Assembly (NCBI GenBank): GCA_035362715.1
Contig: DAOSDU010000002.1
Span: 131,698-195,697 of the forward strand
Length of the DNA stretch: 64,000 nt
Source: Methanofastidiosum sp.
GTDB taxonomy: Archaea; Methanobacteriota_B; Thermococci; Methanofastidiosales; Methanofastidiosaceae
Reading direction: 5' to 3'
Within the stretch, counting starts at the first letter, position 1. The number at the start of each line of letters is the position of its first letter. This document shows positions 27,227 through 35,692 of the stretch, piece after piece. The position numbers and the translations under genes were made by a program. The notes under the pieces are model-generated. The model was not told the origin of the DNA. It did not search any database and was given only the letters and a program-made list of their open reading frames with translations.

Positions 27227-27809
27227 GGTGGACATTTCTTTTTACTTTGGAGATAATTTCATCAAGTTTCTCTTGTGGGCAACTTTGGCCCCTTATAATC
27301 CCACTTATTATCTCGACTACTCTCCCTTTTGTAGTTCCATTATCATTATTAATAGTTTTTACGCCTATTTTTTCAAAATCTTCAAGGGTAACGGGGGCTT
27401 GGCATGCAATTATTGCGTCAATAGGGGCAAGATCTAGAATGAATTTGGCCTTATAGATTACATGGGTCCTAATATTCCCAAGATGTATTATTGCAAGCTT
27501 AAATTCATTTAATATTTCAACTTCCTTTTCTTCAATACCGAATAGAACACTTACCCCCGAAGAAGGAGCTTCTGGGGGAACTCCATTTCCAGCGTTTAAT
27601 ACCATAACACTTGTCTTTATGCCAGCTTCTCTCATGGCATAAGTTATCTCGCATATTGGTTTTGTTATATGTCTTCTTCCAGGGCTCATTGCTATCGCTA
27701 TAATATCCCTACCTGCATCTGCAAAAGTGCCTCTTTGTGCTAGCCCCCCACCAAGGCCCATTCCTCCGCCCATTCTGCACTGGACCATATGCGTATTTCT
27801 TCCAATCAT
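27207..27809 (-). CDS. mcrC: Methyl-coenzyme M reductase operon protein C
   Basis: 200-aa McrC. The N-terminal MIGRNTHMVQCR and GGGLAQRGTF, AMSPGRRHITKP and LNAGNGVPPEAP segments are diagnostic. In the literature McrC is a component of the A3a complex that, with ATP and A2, reductively activates the Ni of F430 in MCR. It is not in the mcrBDGA operon of this genome (about 30 kb away), as is common outside the classical mcrBDCGA arrangement. ATG at 27809 is chosen; an in-frame TTG nine bases upstream is possible. Confidence 0.88.
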   Translation of the reverse strand: MIGRNTHMVQCRMGGGMGLGGGLAQRGTFADAGRDIIAIAMSPGRRHITKPICEITYAMREAGIKTSVMVLNAGNGVPPEAPSSGVSVLFGIEEKEVEILNEFKLAIIHLGNIRTHVIYKAKFILDLAPIDAIIACQAPVTLEDFEKIGVKTINNDNGTTKGRVVEIISGIIRGQSCPQEKLDEIISKVKRNVHHDSNSI

Positions 27810-27818
27810 AAAAATCAA

Positions 27819-28057
27819 CTATATATTCAGTTTATTTTTTATTTTAAAACTTTCCTATTGATTTGATATTTTTTACTTTATTAATTTACTTGATTATCTG
27901 TATGCCAAGAGGCCAAACAAGCATACTTAAAGGAATAGCAACAATAAGCATTGTTAAATGCGTTTTCTTTAATTCTTTGCATATCTTTTAAAATAACTAT
28001 TAGAAAAGATTTATAAATGACTATTCATCCGTTATGCAGATTAGAAGGTGATTTTAA
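27819..28057. other. Divergent intergenic region
   Basis: About 240 bp between mcrC and the gene at 28058. A palindromic TATA (ATTTATAAAT, 28009-28018) can serve the plus-strand gene and perhaps the minus strand. No supported gene inside. Confidence 0.4.
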
Positions 28058-28561
28058 TTGGCCGAAGAATGTAAAGACCAAGAGAGAAAAATAGACGCCG
28101 TAATGACTGTTATGAACGCATGGGTTTATGGTATAGAAAAGACAGCAAATAGTTTTTTTGGCAAACCTGAAGCATTTTATAGACAATGGATTATTATTTC
28201 TATCCGACCTTTTATAGCCAAATGGAAAGAGCTTGGGGCAGAGTTTAAATATGGTCTTGAAGGATTTGACGCTGCTAAGATGTATGTAGAAGAAGTTTCT
28301 AAAACTGGTTTTATGAATAGAAAAGATCATGAAATCGAAGGTAACAGTGAAAGCTTTGTTTATACCGTAAATAAATGTCCTTACAATGAACATTGCAACA
28401 TGCTAGTTTCTGAAGACAAAGTAGAAAAATTAGCATGTAACAGAGCAATGGCAATTATAGGTGCAATAGAAAACTCAAAACCAGGAGAATCAAAAAAGTG
28501 GGAATACAAACCACAGTTCAAAAATGGTGGTCCATGCGTTATCGAATTTAAGAAGAAGTGA
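28058..28561 (+). CDS. Conserved-looking cysteine-containing protein, unknown function
   Basis: 167 aa, soluble. A central WKELGAEFKYGLEGFD region is followed by a C-terminal part with paired cysteines (KCPYNEHC near residues 107-114, then single Cys near 130 and 159). The layout recalls V4R-like or methanogen-output small-ligand domains, but this is weak. Start is TTG at 28058 with a strong AAGGTGAT site at 28045-28052 and a TATA box about 45 nt upstream. The stop touches the start of pheS, so it may share that transcript. Confidence 0.6.
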   Translation: MAEECKDQERKIDAVMTVMNAWVYGIEKTANSFFGKPEAFYRQWIIISIRPFIAKWKELGAEFKYGLEGFDAAKMYVEEVSKTGFMNRKDHEIEGNSESFVYTVNKCPYNEHCNMLVSEDKVEKLACNRAMAIIGAIENSKPGESKKWEYKPQFKNGGPCVIEFKKK

Positions 28562-28566
28562 ATTCA

Positions 28567-30057
28567 ATGCTCTCAAAGCAAGAGAAGATTATTCTAAAAG
28601 TATTGGGTGACTTAAAAGGGGAATCAAATCCTGAGGAAATAGCTAAGATTTCACAATTACCCGAAGTCGCAGTAATGAGAACTCTTCTTTATCTGTCAAG
28701 TAAGGAGTTAGTAATAGTTGATGAAAAAGGCGTTTCTAACTTGTTACTAACGAATGAAGGTAAAACAAGTTTAGCAAACGGACTATTAGAAAAGATATTC
28801 ATTAAAGGAATAAAAGATAAACTCCCATTAGGTGAAATTGGACTTTCTGAAGAAGAAAGAAATATTGCCATTGGAATGGCAAGAAGAAATGGGTGGATAT
28901 CTATAGAGAAAAATAATAATTCGCTATCATTCTCTTTGACAGATAAAGGAAAAACTGTATTAAACGAAAAAACTTCTGAAGAGATTGCATTAGAAGATAT
29001 CTCTAAGAAAAAATTAGTAGACGATAATCTAGTAACTCTTCTTGTTAAGAGAAAACTTGTTGAAAGGAAATTAGACACTGTCAGAAAGATATACCTGACT
29101 GAATTAGGAAAAAAAGAATTATCAAAAGGAATAGAAATAACAGACGAGATTTCTGAATTAACTCCAGACATGTTAAAAAATCAAAACTGGAGGGATGTTA
29201 CTTTAAAAAGATTTGATGTTTCATCGGATGTCAAAGTATTCTACCCTTCAAGAAAACATTTTGTTAATCAGGCAATTGAGTATATCAGAAAAATCTGGCT
29301 TGAGATGGGATTTAAAGAAATGTCAGGTCCAATGATAGATACTTCTTTTTGGGTTTTCGATGCATTATTTCAACCTCAAGACCACCCTGCCAGAGACATG
29401 CAAGATACATTTTTTATTGAATCTCCAAGATTTGGGCAAATTGATCCAAAATTTTCTAATAAAATTTGTGCTATGCATGAACACGGAGGCGACATAAACT
29501 CCAAGGGTTGGGGATATAAATGGGATAAAAAAATCAGTGAAGAATATGTCCTAAGAACCCACACTACATCTCTTTCTGTAAGAACTCTCAGTACTTTAAA
29601 ACCTGAAGATTTACCTGTAAAATTTTTCTCAGTTGGTAAAGTATTTAGAAATGAAAAACTTGACTGGAAACATCTTTTTGAGTTTTATCAAACTGATGGT
29701 ATAGTAGTCGATGAGGATGCTAATTTTAAACACCTTCTGGGTTACCTCAAACGTTTCCTAAACAAAATGGGACATTCAAAAATAAGATTTAGACCTGCAT
29801 ATTTCCCATACACAGAACCAAGTATCGAAGTAGACATTTATAATAAAAATAAAGGTGAATGGGTAGAACTCTTGGGCGCAGGTATTTTTAGACCTGAAGT
29901 AGTTGTACCTCTCTTGGGAAAGGATATACCGGTACTTGCATGGGGCCCAGGATTTGGTAGAATTATGATGGAATATTATGGATTGACTGACATCCGACAG
30001 AAGTATATGAACGACCTCGACATGATGAAAAAATTACCTATTTGGATGAAAGGGTGA
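28567..30057 (+). CDS. pheS: Phenylalanyl-tRNA synthetase, alpha subunit
   Basis: 496-aa catalytic subunit of the alpha2-beta2 enzyme. N-terminal winged-helix tRNA-binding modules (about 1-200) are followed by the class II core: motif 2 FRNEKLDWKHLFEF near 355, and motif 3 around GAGIFRPEVV and AWGPGFGR near 440-475. ATG at 28567 chosen; a GTG at 28558 overlapping the previous stop would add three residues. Followed 4 bp later by pheT. Confidence 0.95.
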   Translation: MLSKQEKIILKVLGDLKGESNPEEIAKISQLPEVAVMRTLLYLSSKELVIVDEKGVSNLLLTNEGKTSLANGLLEKIFIKGIKDKLPLGEIGLSEEERNIAIGMARRNGWISIEKNNNSLSFSLTDKGKTVLNEKTSEEIALEDISKKKLVDDNLVTLLVKRKLVERKLDTVRKIYLTELGKKELSKGIEITDEISELTPDMLKNQNWRDVTLKRFDVSSDVKVFYPSRKHFVNQAIEYIRKIWLEMGFKEMSGPMIDTSFWVFDALFQPQDHPARDMQDTFFIESPRFGQIDPKFSNKICAMHEHGGDINSKGWGYKWDKKISEEYVLRTHTTSLSVRTLSTLKPEDLPVKFFSVGKVFRNEKLDWKHLFEFYQTDGIVVDEDANFKHLLGYLKRFLNKMGHSKIRFRPAYFPYTEPSIEVDIYNKNKGEWVELLGAGIFRPEVVVPLLGKDIPVLAWGPGFGRIMMEYYGLTDIRQKYMNDLDMMKKLPIWMKG

Positions 30058-30061
30058 TAAG

Positions 30062-31720
30062 ATGCCGACAGTTAATTTTGATAAGAATGAATTCATATCC
30101 CTACTAGGAAAAGATGTTGATGATAAAACATTAAGTGATAGGATATCTATGATTGGCACTGACCTTGAAAAAGTAAATCCTGAGGTAGTAGTTGAAGTTT
30201 TCCCAGATAGGCCAGATTTGTTATCGATCGAGGGATTTACAAGTGCACTTAAAGGTTTTATGGGAATTGAGAAAGGGCCCATAGATTTCAAAGTTCATAA
30301 TTCCAGTTACGGGGGTAAAGTTGACCCTAAAGTCAAATCTGTCAGGCCTTTTGCAGTTGGTGCAATAGTCAAAGGAATTAAATTTGATGATGATACAATT
30401 AGGTCATTAATGCAGATACAGGAAAAACTGCATATTACTCACGGTAGAAATAGAAAAAAAGTTGCAATAGGTGTGCATGACCTAGATAAGATTAAATTCC
30501 CCATTAAGTATACAACAATGCCAAGAGACTTCTCTTTTATACCTTTAGAATTTGAAAAGAATCTAACTATTGATGAAATATTAAAGACCCACCCAAAGGG
30601 AGTTGCATACTCTCATCTATTGTCAGAGTTTGAAGAATGCCCTATATGGGTAGATGACAATGGCCAAGTTTTGTCAATGCCACCAATAATAAATTCAGAC
30701 TATACAAAAGTCACAGAAAAAACAAAAAATTTATTCTTAGATATTACGGGTACTCACAGAAAAAGTATTGAATACGCTTTGAACATAATATTGATGGGAC
30801 TTTTCATTAGGGGTGCGGAGATATACTCTCTAAAATTGAACGACGAAGGAAAAGATTTAATTTATCCAAACCTTAATAGGGAAAGACTTGAATTGGATCT
30901 TTCATATTCTAATAAGATACTAGGATTGAATTTATCTGAAGCTGAAACAGCAGACTTATTAATGAAAATGCGATATGGCATAGCTTCAAAATCTAAAGAT
31001 AAAATTATTGTGGAAATTCCGCCTTACAGAGCAGATATTTTACATCCAATAGATTTAGTTGAAGATGTGTCTATTGCCTACGGATTTGAAAACTTTATTC
31101 CCGAAATCCCCAAAATTGCAACAATTGGCCAAGAGAATTCTATCGAGGTATTCATAAGAAAGATAGAAGAAGTGATGGTGGGATTTAATTTCTTCGAAGT
31201 AAAGAATTACATCCTCTCTAATGAAGATGTTTTGATTACTAAAATGCTTGACAATAAAAGAAAACTTGTAAAGACAAGGAATGCTGTAAATACGGAATTT
31301 GACACTGTTAGGAGTAGTCTCTTGCCCTTGCTAATAAAGACATTAGTTTCAAATTCACACTATGAATACCCTCAGAATATATTTGAAGTAGGGGTAGTTG
31401 TTCCAGATCAAAACTTAATAGAAAAGCAGTATCTTTCTTGCACAATATGCCACCCCAAGGCCAATTTTTCTGAAATAAAGGGAATATTTAATGGCCTTCT
31501 TTCTTCTTTCGGGCTCCAATATTCTGTAAATGAAAAAGAGTATCCTTATTTTATTGAAGGAAGATCTTGCGCTCTAGAAATCGATGGGTCAAATATAGGC
31601 AAAATGGGAGAATTAAATCCTGAAGTGTTATATAATTTCAAACTAGAAATGCCAGTTTCTGCATTTGAGATTGACCTCTCAGCTTTATTCGCTCTTTTCA
31701 AAGAAAAGATACAAGGGTAA
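30062..31720 (+). CDS. pheT: Phenylalanyl-tRNA synthetase, beta subunit
   Basis: 552-aa archaeal/eukaryal-type beta subunit with B3/B4 (editing of Tyr-tRNAPhe; about 100-260), B5 (about 285-350, IPPYRADILHPIDLVEDVSIAYG) and the C-terminal catalytic-like fold. Pairs with pheS directly upstream. The 3' end overlaps a convergent gene by 23 bp. Confidence 0.95.
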   Translation: MPTVNFDKNEFISLLGKDVDDKTLSDRISMIGTDLEKVNPEVVVEVFPDRPDLLSIEGFTSALKGFMGIEKGPIDFKVHNSSYGGKVDPKVKSVRPFAVGAIVKGIKFDDDTIRSLMQIQEKLHITHGRNRKKVAIGVHDLDKIKFPIKYTTMPRDFSFIPLEFEKNLTIDEILKTHPKGVAYSHLLSEFEECPIWVDDNGQVLSMPPIINSDYTKVTEKTKNLFLDITGTHRKSIEYALNIILMGLFIRGAEIYSLKLNDEGKDLIYPNLNRERLELDLSYSNKILGLNLSEAETADLLMKMRYGIASKSKDKIIVEIPPYRADILHPIDLVEDVSIAYGFENFIPEIPKIATIGQENSIEVFIRKIEEVMVGFNFFEVKNYILSNEDVLITKMLDNKRKLVKTRNAVNTEFDTVRSSLLPLLIKTLVSNSHYEYPQNIFEVGVVVPDQNLIEKQYLSCTICHPKANFSEIKGIFNGLLSSFGLQYSVNEKEYPYFIEGRSCALEIDGSNIGKMGELNPEVLYNFKLEMPVSAFEIDLSALFALFKEKIQG

Positions 31721-32264
31721 GAATTATTCCTGATATTAGTGGTATGGATAAATTATCATTTACTTTTATTAGATATCCTTCTGCAAATGTAGCAGCAAGT
31801 GCACCGCTTATAGCCATAAATGGATTTAAAATAAGAAGTCCGACAAGAAGGCACGATACAAAGCAGGCAAGACTGCCTTCCACTGATTTTTTTCCACCCA
31901 TATATTTTATTCTCCCATACCTCTTACCGATTATAGCCGAAAAAAAATCACCTACAGAATTGAAGCTTATAGCTGCAATGGCAATATTTTTTTCGAATAG
32001 AAGAACTGTAAAAAATGAAGAAATGATAAAATACGTTGCAGCTGACAAATCAACTTTTTCATAATCTCTAACAGTTTTTCCAACAACTTTTGGGATAAAA
32101 TCATTTCCAAAATTGTATCTTAACCTTAAAAATTCCACAAATACGAAAACAAGAACTAGAATGGACATTCCAAATATTGCCTCTTTTTTGTCAAAGAATA
32201 AGTAGCTTATTGGGATCAACAATCCTATCTCGTGAAATATTTTCCTTTTGAACTCAGAATCCAT
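31698..32264 (-). CDS. Polyprenol/diacylglycerol kinase-like membrane protein (SEC59/DGK1/VTE5 family)
   Basis: 188 aa with about six hydrophobic segments. The family signature is visible: FNSVGDFFSAIIGKRYG followed by KKSVEGS, which forms the CTP-dependent kinase site on a lipid alcohol such as dolichol. In archaea it likely phosphorylates a polyprenol glycan carrier, but the substrate is inferred. ATG at 32264 has GAGGAT 6-11 nt upstream, preferred over two earlier in-frame Met codons. TATA-like TTTATAAATT lies just upstream. Confidence 0.75.
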   Translation of the reverse strand: MDSEFKRKIFHEIGLLIPISYLFFDKKEAIFGMSILVLVFVFVEFLRLRYNFGNDFIPKVVGKTVRDYEKVDLSAATYFIISSFFTVLLFEKNIAIAAISFNSVGDFFSAIIGKRYGRIKYMGGKKSVEGSLACFVSCLLVGLLILNPFMAISGALAATFAEGYLIKVNDNLSIPLISGIILTLVSFL

Positions 32265-32328
32265 AGTAATCCTCATTAAATTTATAAACATTATAAGTGG
32301 GGTTATTTTTAATGTTTGGGGTATATAG

Positions 32329-33168
32329 ATGAAACTAATAATAAGTTCAGAATTAGATATGGCTGGAGAAAATATACGAGAGAACTTAATTCAAAATTAT
32401 CCCTTTGAAAAACTGGAAGGTAATACTTTTTATGATAAGAATAAAGACTCATTACTTGTAAAAATAAAAAATGAAACTATTTATACAGATTTTCCAGAAA
32501 ATATAGTACAAGAAGAAGTTAAAGATTATAATTTAAGCGCTATTGATTCAATTTTTTTTGCAACAAGACATAAATCTGTTACCAAAATACCAACTTTAAC
32601 TTGCCACACACCAGGAAATTTTGGTAACGCGGATTATGGTGGTAAAGACGGCCAAGTTTCTCCGTCTAATCCGGTATTTCAAAAACTAGTATTAAACGAA
32701 ATCATGGATTTATCAAAAGACCTTGAAATATCTTTTGAAGTTTCCCTTGAAGCTACACACCACGGGCCATTAACAGGGCTTCCTACAACTTTTATTGAGA
32801 TTGGAAGCGATGAAACATATTGGGGGGTAAAAGAAGCTGGTGAAGTTATATCTTCAGCAATTTACAAATCGCTTTCTTATAATGAAAATAAATATTCTTT
32901 CAGAATCGCCGCTGGAATAGGCGGGGGTCATTATTGCCCTAAATTTACTGAAATCATGTTAAATACCGATATTGCAATAGGCCATGTAATTGCAAAGTAT
33001 AATACTCCAGTCACGGATTCAATTCTTTATGAATTAGTAACAAAAAGTGGGCCACTGGACGTTGTTCTTTTAGATTGGAAGGGAGTTAAGGAACGGTCAG
33101 ATTTAAAAGACAAACTTACTAGTAGAAGTATATCATTTGTAAAAACAAGTGATATTGTAAAAGAATAA
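32329..33168 (+). CDS. dtdA: D-aminoacyl-tRNA deacylase (DTD2 type)
   Basis: 279-aa archaeal zinc-dependent enzyme that recycles D-aminoacyl-tRNAs. Recognisable conserved segments are FATRHKS near residue 79-85, PTLTCHTPGN near 93-102, EATHHGP near 142-148, and AAGIGGGHYCPKF near 200-212. Single gene with its own promoter region; divergent from the polyprenol-kinase-like gene. Confidence 0.88.
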   Translation: MKLIISSELDMAGENIRENLIQNYPFEKLEGNTFYDKNKDSLLVKIKNETIYTDFPENIVQEEVKDYNLSAIDSIFFATRHKSVTKIPTLTCHTPGNFGNADYGGKDGQVSPSNPVFQKLVLNEIMDLSKDLEISFEVSLEATHHGPLTGLPTTFIEIGSDETYWGVKEAGEVISSAIYKSLSYNENKYSFRIAAGIGGGHYCPKFTEIMLNTDIAIGHVIAKYNTPVTDSILYELVTKSGPLDVVLLDWKGVKERSDLKDKLTSRSISFVKTSDIVKE

Positions 33169-33217
33169 GGATTACCACTAAAGCGAAGCATTATACATAG
33201 CATTATTAAGCAAAAGC

Positions 33218-33226
33218 TTTATATAC
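33218..33226 (+). promoter_or_regulatory. Promoter of the ftsZ transcript
   Basis: AAAAGCTTTATATAC element. The TATA lies about 28-30 nt before the Shine-Dalgarno of the leader ORF, giving a leader of roughly 60 nt to ftsZ. The AAGCTTTATATA core also precedes the giant surface-protein gene (46561-46572). Confidence 0.5.
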
Positions 33227-33259
33227 TATTAACCTATATAGATAACAAATAGGAGTTTT

Positions 33260-33310
33260 ATGTTACCAATAATAAGTAGCTACATTAACGATAAAGGGGG
33301 AGTTAAATGA
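33260..33310 (+). CDS. 16-aa leader ORF overlapping the ftsZ start
   Basis: ATG with a well-spaced AGGAG five nt upstream encodes a 16-residue peptide (MLPIISSYINDKGGVK) whose TGA overlaps the ftsZ ATG as ATGA. Within it GGGGGAG provides ftsZ's own ribosome site. This is the geometry of translational coupling or a regulatory leader peptide. Chance occurrence in a short leader is possible. Confidence 0.4.
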   Translation: MLPIISSYINDKGGVK

Positions 33311-34428
33311 GATCTGTTATTGAAGATGCCATTGAGAGGGCGGTAACAGAAAAAGATATTGTTAAGGATCATCGCTATACTTCTGTGGATGAGGAACTTG
33401 AAAGAGTACTTAGAGAATCAAGAGCCAAGATAAAAGTAGTAGGAACAGGTGGAGCTGGCTCCAATGCAATTGACAGATTAATGGAAATTGGAGTAATTGG
33501 AGTTGAAGCAATAGCAGTTAATACTGATGCCCAAGATTTACTAGATACTAGAGCAGACAAAAAAATATTGATTGGAAAAGAAGTCACTAGAGGTTTAGGA
33601 GCAGGCAACGATCCAAAAGTTGGAGAAGAGTCTGCAAGAGAAGACGAGAGGACAATTAAAGAAGTAATAGAAGGAAGCGATATGGTTTTTGTCACCTGTG
33701 GATTAGGTGGAGGAACGGGGACTGGTTCTGCACCAGTAATTGCCGAAATTGCTAAAAAAATGGGGGCACTAACTGTTGCAGTTGTGACTTTACCTTTCAC
33801 AGTTGAAGGTTTGAGACGACAAAGAAATGCCGAAAAAGGACTTGAGAGATTAAGAAAAGTTAGCGATACTGTAATTGTCATACCAAACGATAAATTGCTA
33901 GATATAGCACCTGGTTTACCCATAAACGCGGCTTTTAAAGTTTCTGATGATATACTGATTAGAGCTGTTGGCGGAATAGCTGAATTAATTACAAAACCTG
34001 GATTAGTAAACGTTGACTTCGCCGATGTTAGATCTGTAATGAAAGAAGGAGACGTTGCAATGATCGGAATGGGAGAATCCGATACGGAGAACAGAGCTAA
34101 AGAAGCAATAACTGAAGCTTTGAGTAGCCCTCTGATAGATGTAGATGTAACCGGTGCCAAAGGCGCGTTAATTAACATCACTGGAAGTTCAAATATGAAA
34201 CTAGAAGAAGCAGAGAAGATCGTAGAGCATGTAACAAATGAACTTGAGCCAGATGCCCAGATTATTTGGGGTGCAATGATAAACGAAGAAATTAAAAATG
34301 GACTTAGAGTAATGGTAGTTCTTTCAGGAGTCAAATCACCTTACATATTCGGAAGAAAAGAAACTGAGATGCTTATAGAGAGCGAAACACCCGTTAGGGG
34401 AATCGATCTTGGAATAGAATACATTTAA
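33307..34428 (+). CDS. ftsZ: Cell division protein FtsZ
   Basis: 373-aa tubulin-family GTPase that forms the division ring. GTP-binding elements GTGGAGSNAI (about 46-55), the tubulin signature GLGGGTGTGSAP (about 136-147) and the T7 loop (NVDFADVRS near 235) are intact. It has the N-terminal extension usual in archaeal FtsZ1. A GGGGGAG Shine-Dalgarno lies in the preceding leader ORF. Gene order ftsZ-secE-nusG-L11 is typical of euryarchaea. Confidence 0.95.
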   Translation: MRSVIEDAIERAVTEKDIVKDHRYTSVDEELERVLRESRAKIKVVGTGGAGSNAIDRLMEIGVIGVEAIAVNTDAQDLLDTRADKKILIGKEVTRGLGAGNDPKVGEESAREDERTIKEVIEGSDMVFVTCGLGGGTGTGSAPVIAEIAKKMGALTVAVVTLPFTVEGLRRQRNAEKGLERLRKVSDTVIVIPNDKLLDIAPGLPINAAFKVSDDILIRAVGGIAELITKPGLVNVDFADVRSVMKEGDVAMIGMGESDTENRAKEAITEALSSPLIDVDVTGAKGALINITGSSNMKLEEAEKIVEHVTNELEPDAQIIWGAMINEEIKNGLRVMVVLSGVKSPYIFGRKETEMLIESETPVRGIDLGIEYI

Positions 34429-34452
34429 AAAGGATTCTCATTAATTAGCCTC

Positions 34453-34656
34453 ATGACAGAGGCTAATCTAAAGAAAAAGGAAAGAGCAAGAAGTTGGATT
34501 TCCGAATACACAAGAGTGCTAAAACTTGCTAAGAAGCCTGGCAGAAAGGAATATTCGCTTACATCTAAAGTAACTGGAATTGGGATAGTACTTATTGGGA
34601 TAATTGGTTACTCAATAAAATATCTCTCAGTTTTAATCCAAAGTCTTGGAGCATAA
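34453..34656 (+). CDS. secE: Preprotein translocase subunit SecE (Sec61 gamma)
   Basis: 67-aa tail-anchored protein. An amphipathic N-terminal helix with the conserved EYTRVLKLAKKPGRKEY segment is followed by one membrane span (about 44-65). It clamps SecY in the translocon. Between ftsZ and nusG, its standard archaeal position. Confidence 0.9.
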   Translation: MTEANLKKKERARSWISEYTRVLKLAKKPGRKEYSLTSKVTGIGIVLIGIIGYSIKYLSVLIQSLGA

Positions 34657-34731
34657 ATTCCTTCTAAAAAGGCTAAACTTTTTAAATCTTTGAGTACCTT
34701 TGATTTTGTTGTTATTGTGGGTGAGAATGTA

Positions 34732-35190
34732 ATGGATGATGACGAGAATCCAATCTTTGCATTAAAGGTAGCTGTTAATCAAGAACAGAACGTAGCAAAG
34801 ATGATAGAGGGAAAAGTAAAAACTAACAACCTTAAAATTTATGCAGTCTTAGCACCAGAAACCTTAAAAGGGTATGTTTTCATTGAGGCGAGTGATAAAG
34901 GGGCTGTAGAAGAAGCCATTCAAGGCCTTCGAAATGTAAGAGGGATTCTTGAAGGTAAAATCGCCTTTGATGAAATAAGTCATTTCTTAGAGGCTAAGCC
35001 ATCGGTATCTGGTCTTGCAAAAGGTGACATTGTAGAATTAATAGCAGGGCCATTTAAGGGTGAAAAAGCTAAGATTATAAGGGTAGATAAAGGCAAAGAA
35101 GAACTTACAGTTGAGCTTCTTGAAGCAATGGTGCCTATACCCGTTACCGTTAAAGGAGATTATGTCAGAATTATAGAGAAAAAGAGCTAG
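34732..35190 (+). CDS. spt5: Transcription elongation factor Spt5/NusG
   Basis: 152 aa: NGN domain (about 5-95) that binds the RNA polymerase clamp, then a KOW domain (about 98-150, GDIVELIAGPFKGEKA). Partner of Spt4. The ATG at 34732 is chosen because GGGTGA lies upstream and the length matches the family; the frame is open to 34690 but a TTTTTAAAT promoter-like element sits near 34680. Confidence 0.92.
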   Translation: MDDDENPIFALKVAVNQEQNVAKMIEGKVKTNNLKIYAVLAPETLKGYVFIEASDKGAVEEAIQGLRNVRGILEGKIAFDEISHFLEAKPSVSGLAKGDIVELIAGPFKGEKAKIIRVDKGKEELTVELLEAMVPIPVTVKGDYVRIIEKKS

Positions 35191-35200
35191 TGGTGATATA

Positions 35201-35680
35201 ATGGGAAAAGAGAGATCTGTTACCTCACTTGTTGATGGAGGAAAGGCTACTGCCGGTCCACCTTTAGGACCTGCTTTGGGACCACTTGGTATTAATGTGG
35301 GAAAGGTTGTCGCCGAAATAAATGAAAAAACGAAAGATTTTCAAGGAATGAAAGTCCCAGTTAAGATTTTTGTTGATGACAAAAAGAACTTCAGAGTTGA
35401 AGTTGGTGTTCCTCCCGCATCCGCATTAATTCTAAAAGATCTTAAATTAGAAAAAGGATCTTCTACACCATCTTCAAGTAAAGTTGGAGATATTAGTATA
35501 GATGCACTTGTTAGAATTGCTAAGATGAAGGAACCTTCTTCATTATCTCCTGATATTGCAGGAGTGGTTAAAGAGATTCTAGGAACATGTGTTTCTATGG
35601 GCGTAACTTGTGAGGGCAAAGACCCCAGAGTAGTCCAAAACGAGATAAAAGAAGGAAAATACGATAATATAATTAAATAA
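35201..35680 (+). CDS. rpl11: Ribosomal protein uL11
   Basis: 159-aa large-subunit protein of the GTPase-associated centre. The KATAGPPLGPALGPLGIN segment at about 14-31 is diagnostic. First of four stalk-region genes (L11-L1-L10-L12), with a GGTGAT site ahead of the ATG. Confidence 0.95.
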   Translation: MGKERSVTSLVDGGKATAGPPLGPALGPLGINVGKVVAEINEKTKDFQGMKVPVKIFVDDKKNFRVEVGVPPASALILKDLKLEKGSSTPSSSKVGDISIDALVRIAKMKEPSSLSPDIAGVVKEILGTCVSMGVTCEGKDPRVVQNEIKEGKYDNIIK

Positions 35681-35692
35681 GGAGGAATCGTT

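Noticed and set aside
27890..27990. Minus-strand short hydrophobic frame ending QIIK
   Set aside because: Only a 22-codon ATG form exists and no ribosome site supports it, though a divergent TATA is nearby.
33375..34334. 319-codon open frame antisense to ftsZ
   Set aside because: Lies entirely opposite a well-conserved FtsZ; its translation is Ser/Thr/Pro-rich, as expected of a shadow frame.
34690..34731. Longer N-terminus for Spt5/NusG
   Set aside because: The extension overlaps the likely promoter and leader; ATG 34732 has a Shine-Dalgarno and gives family length.
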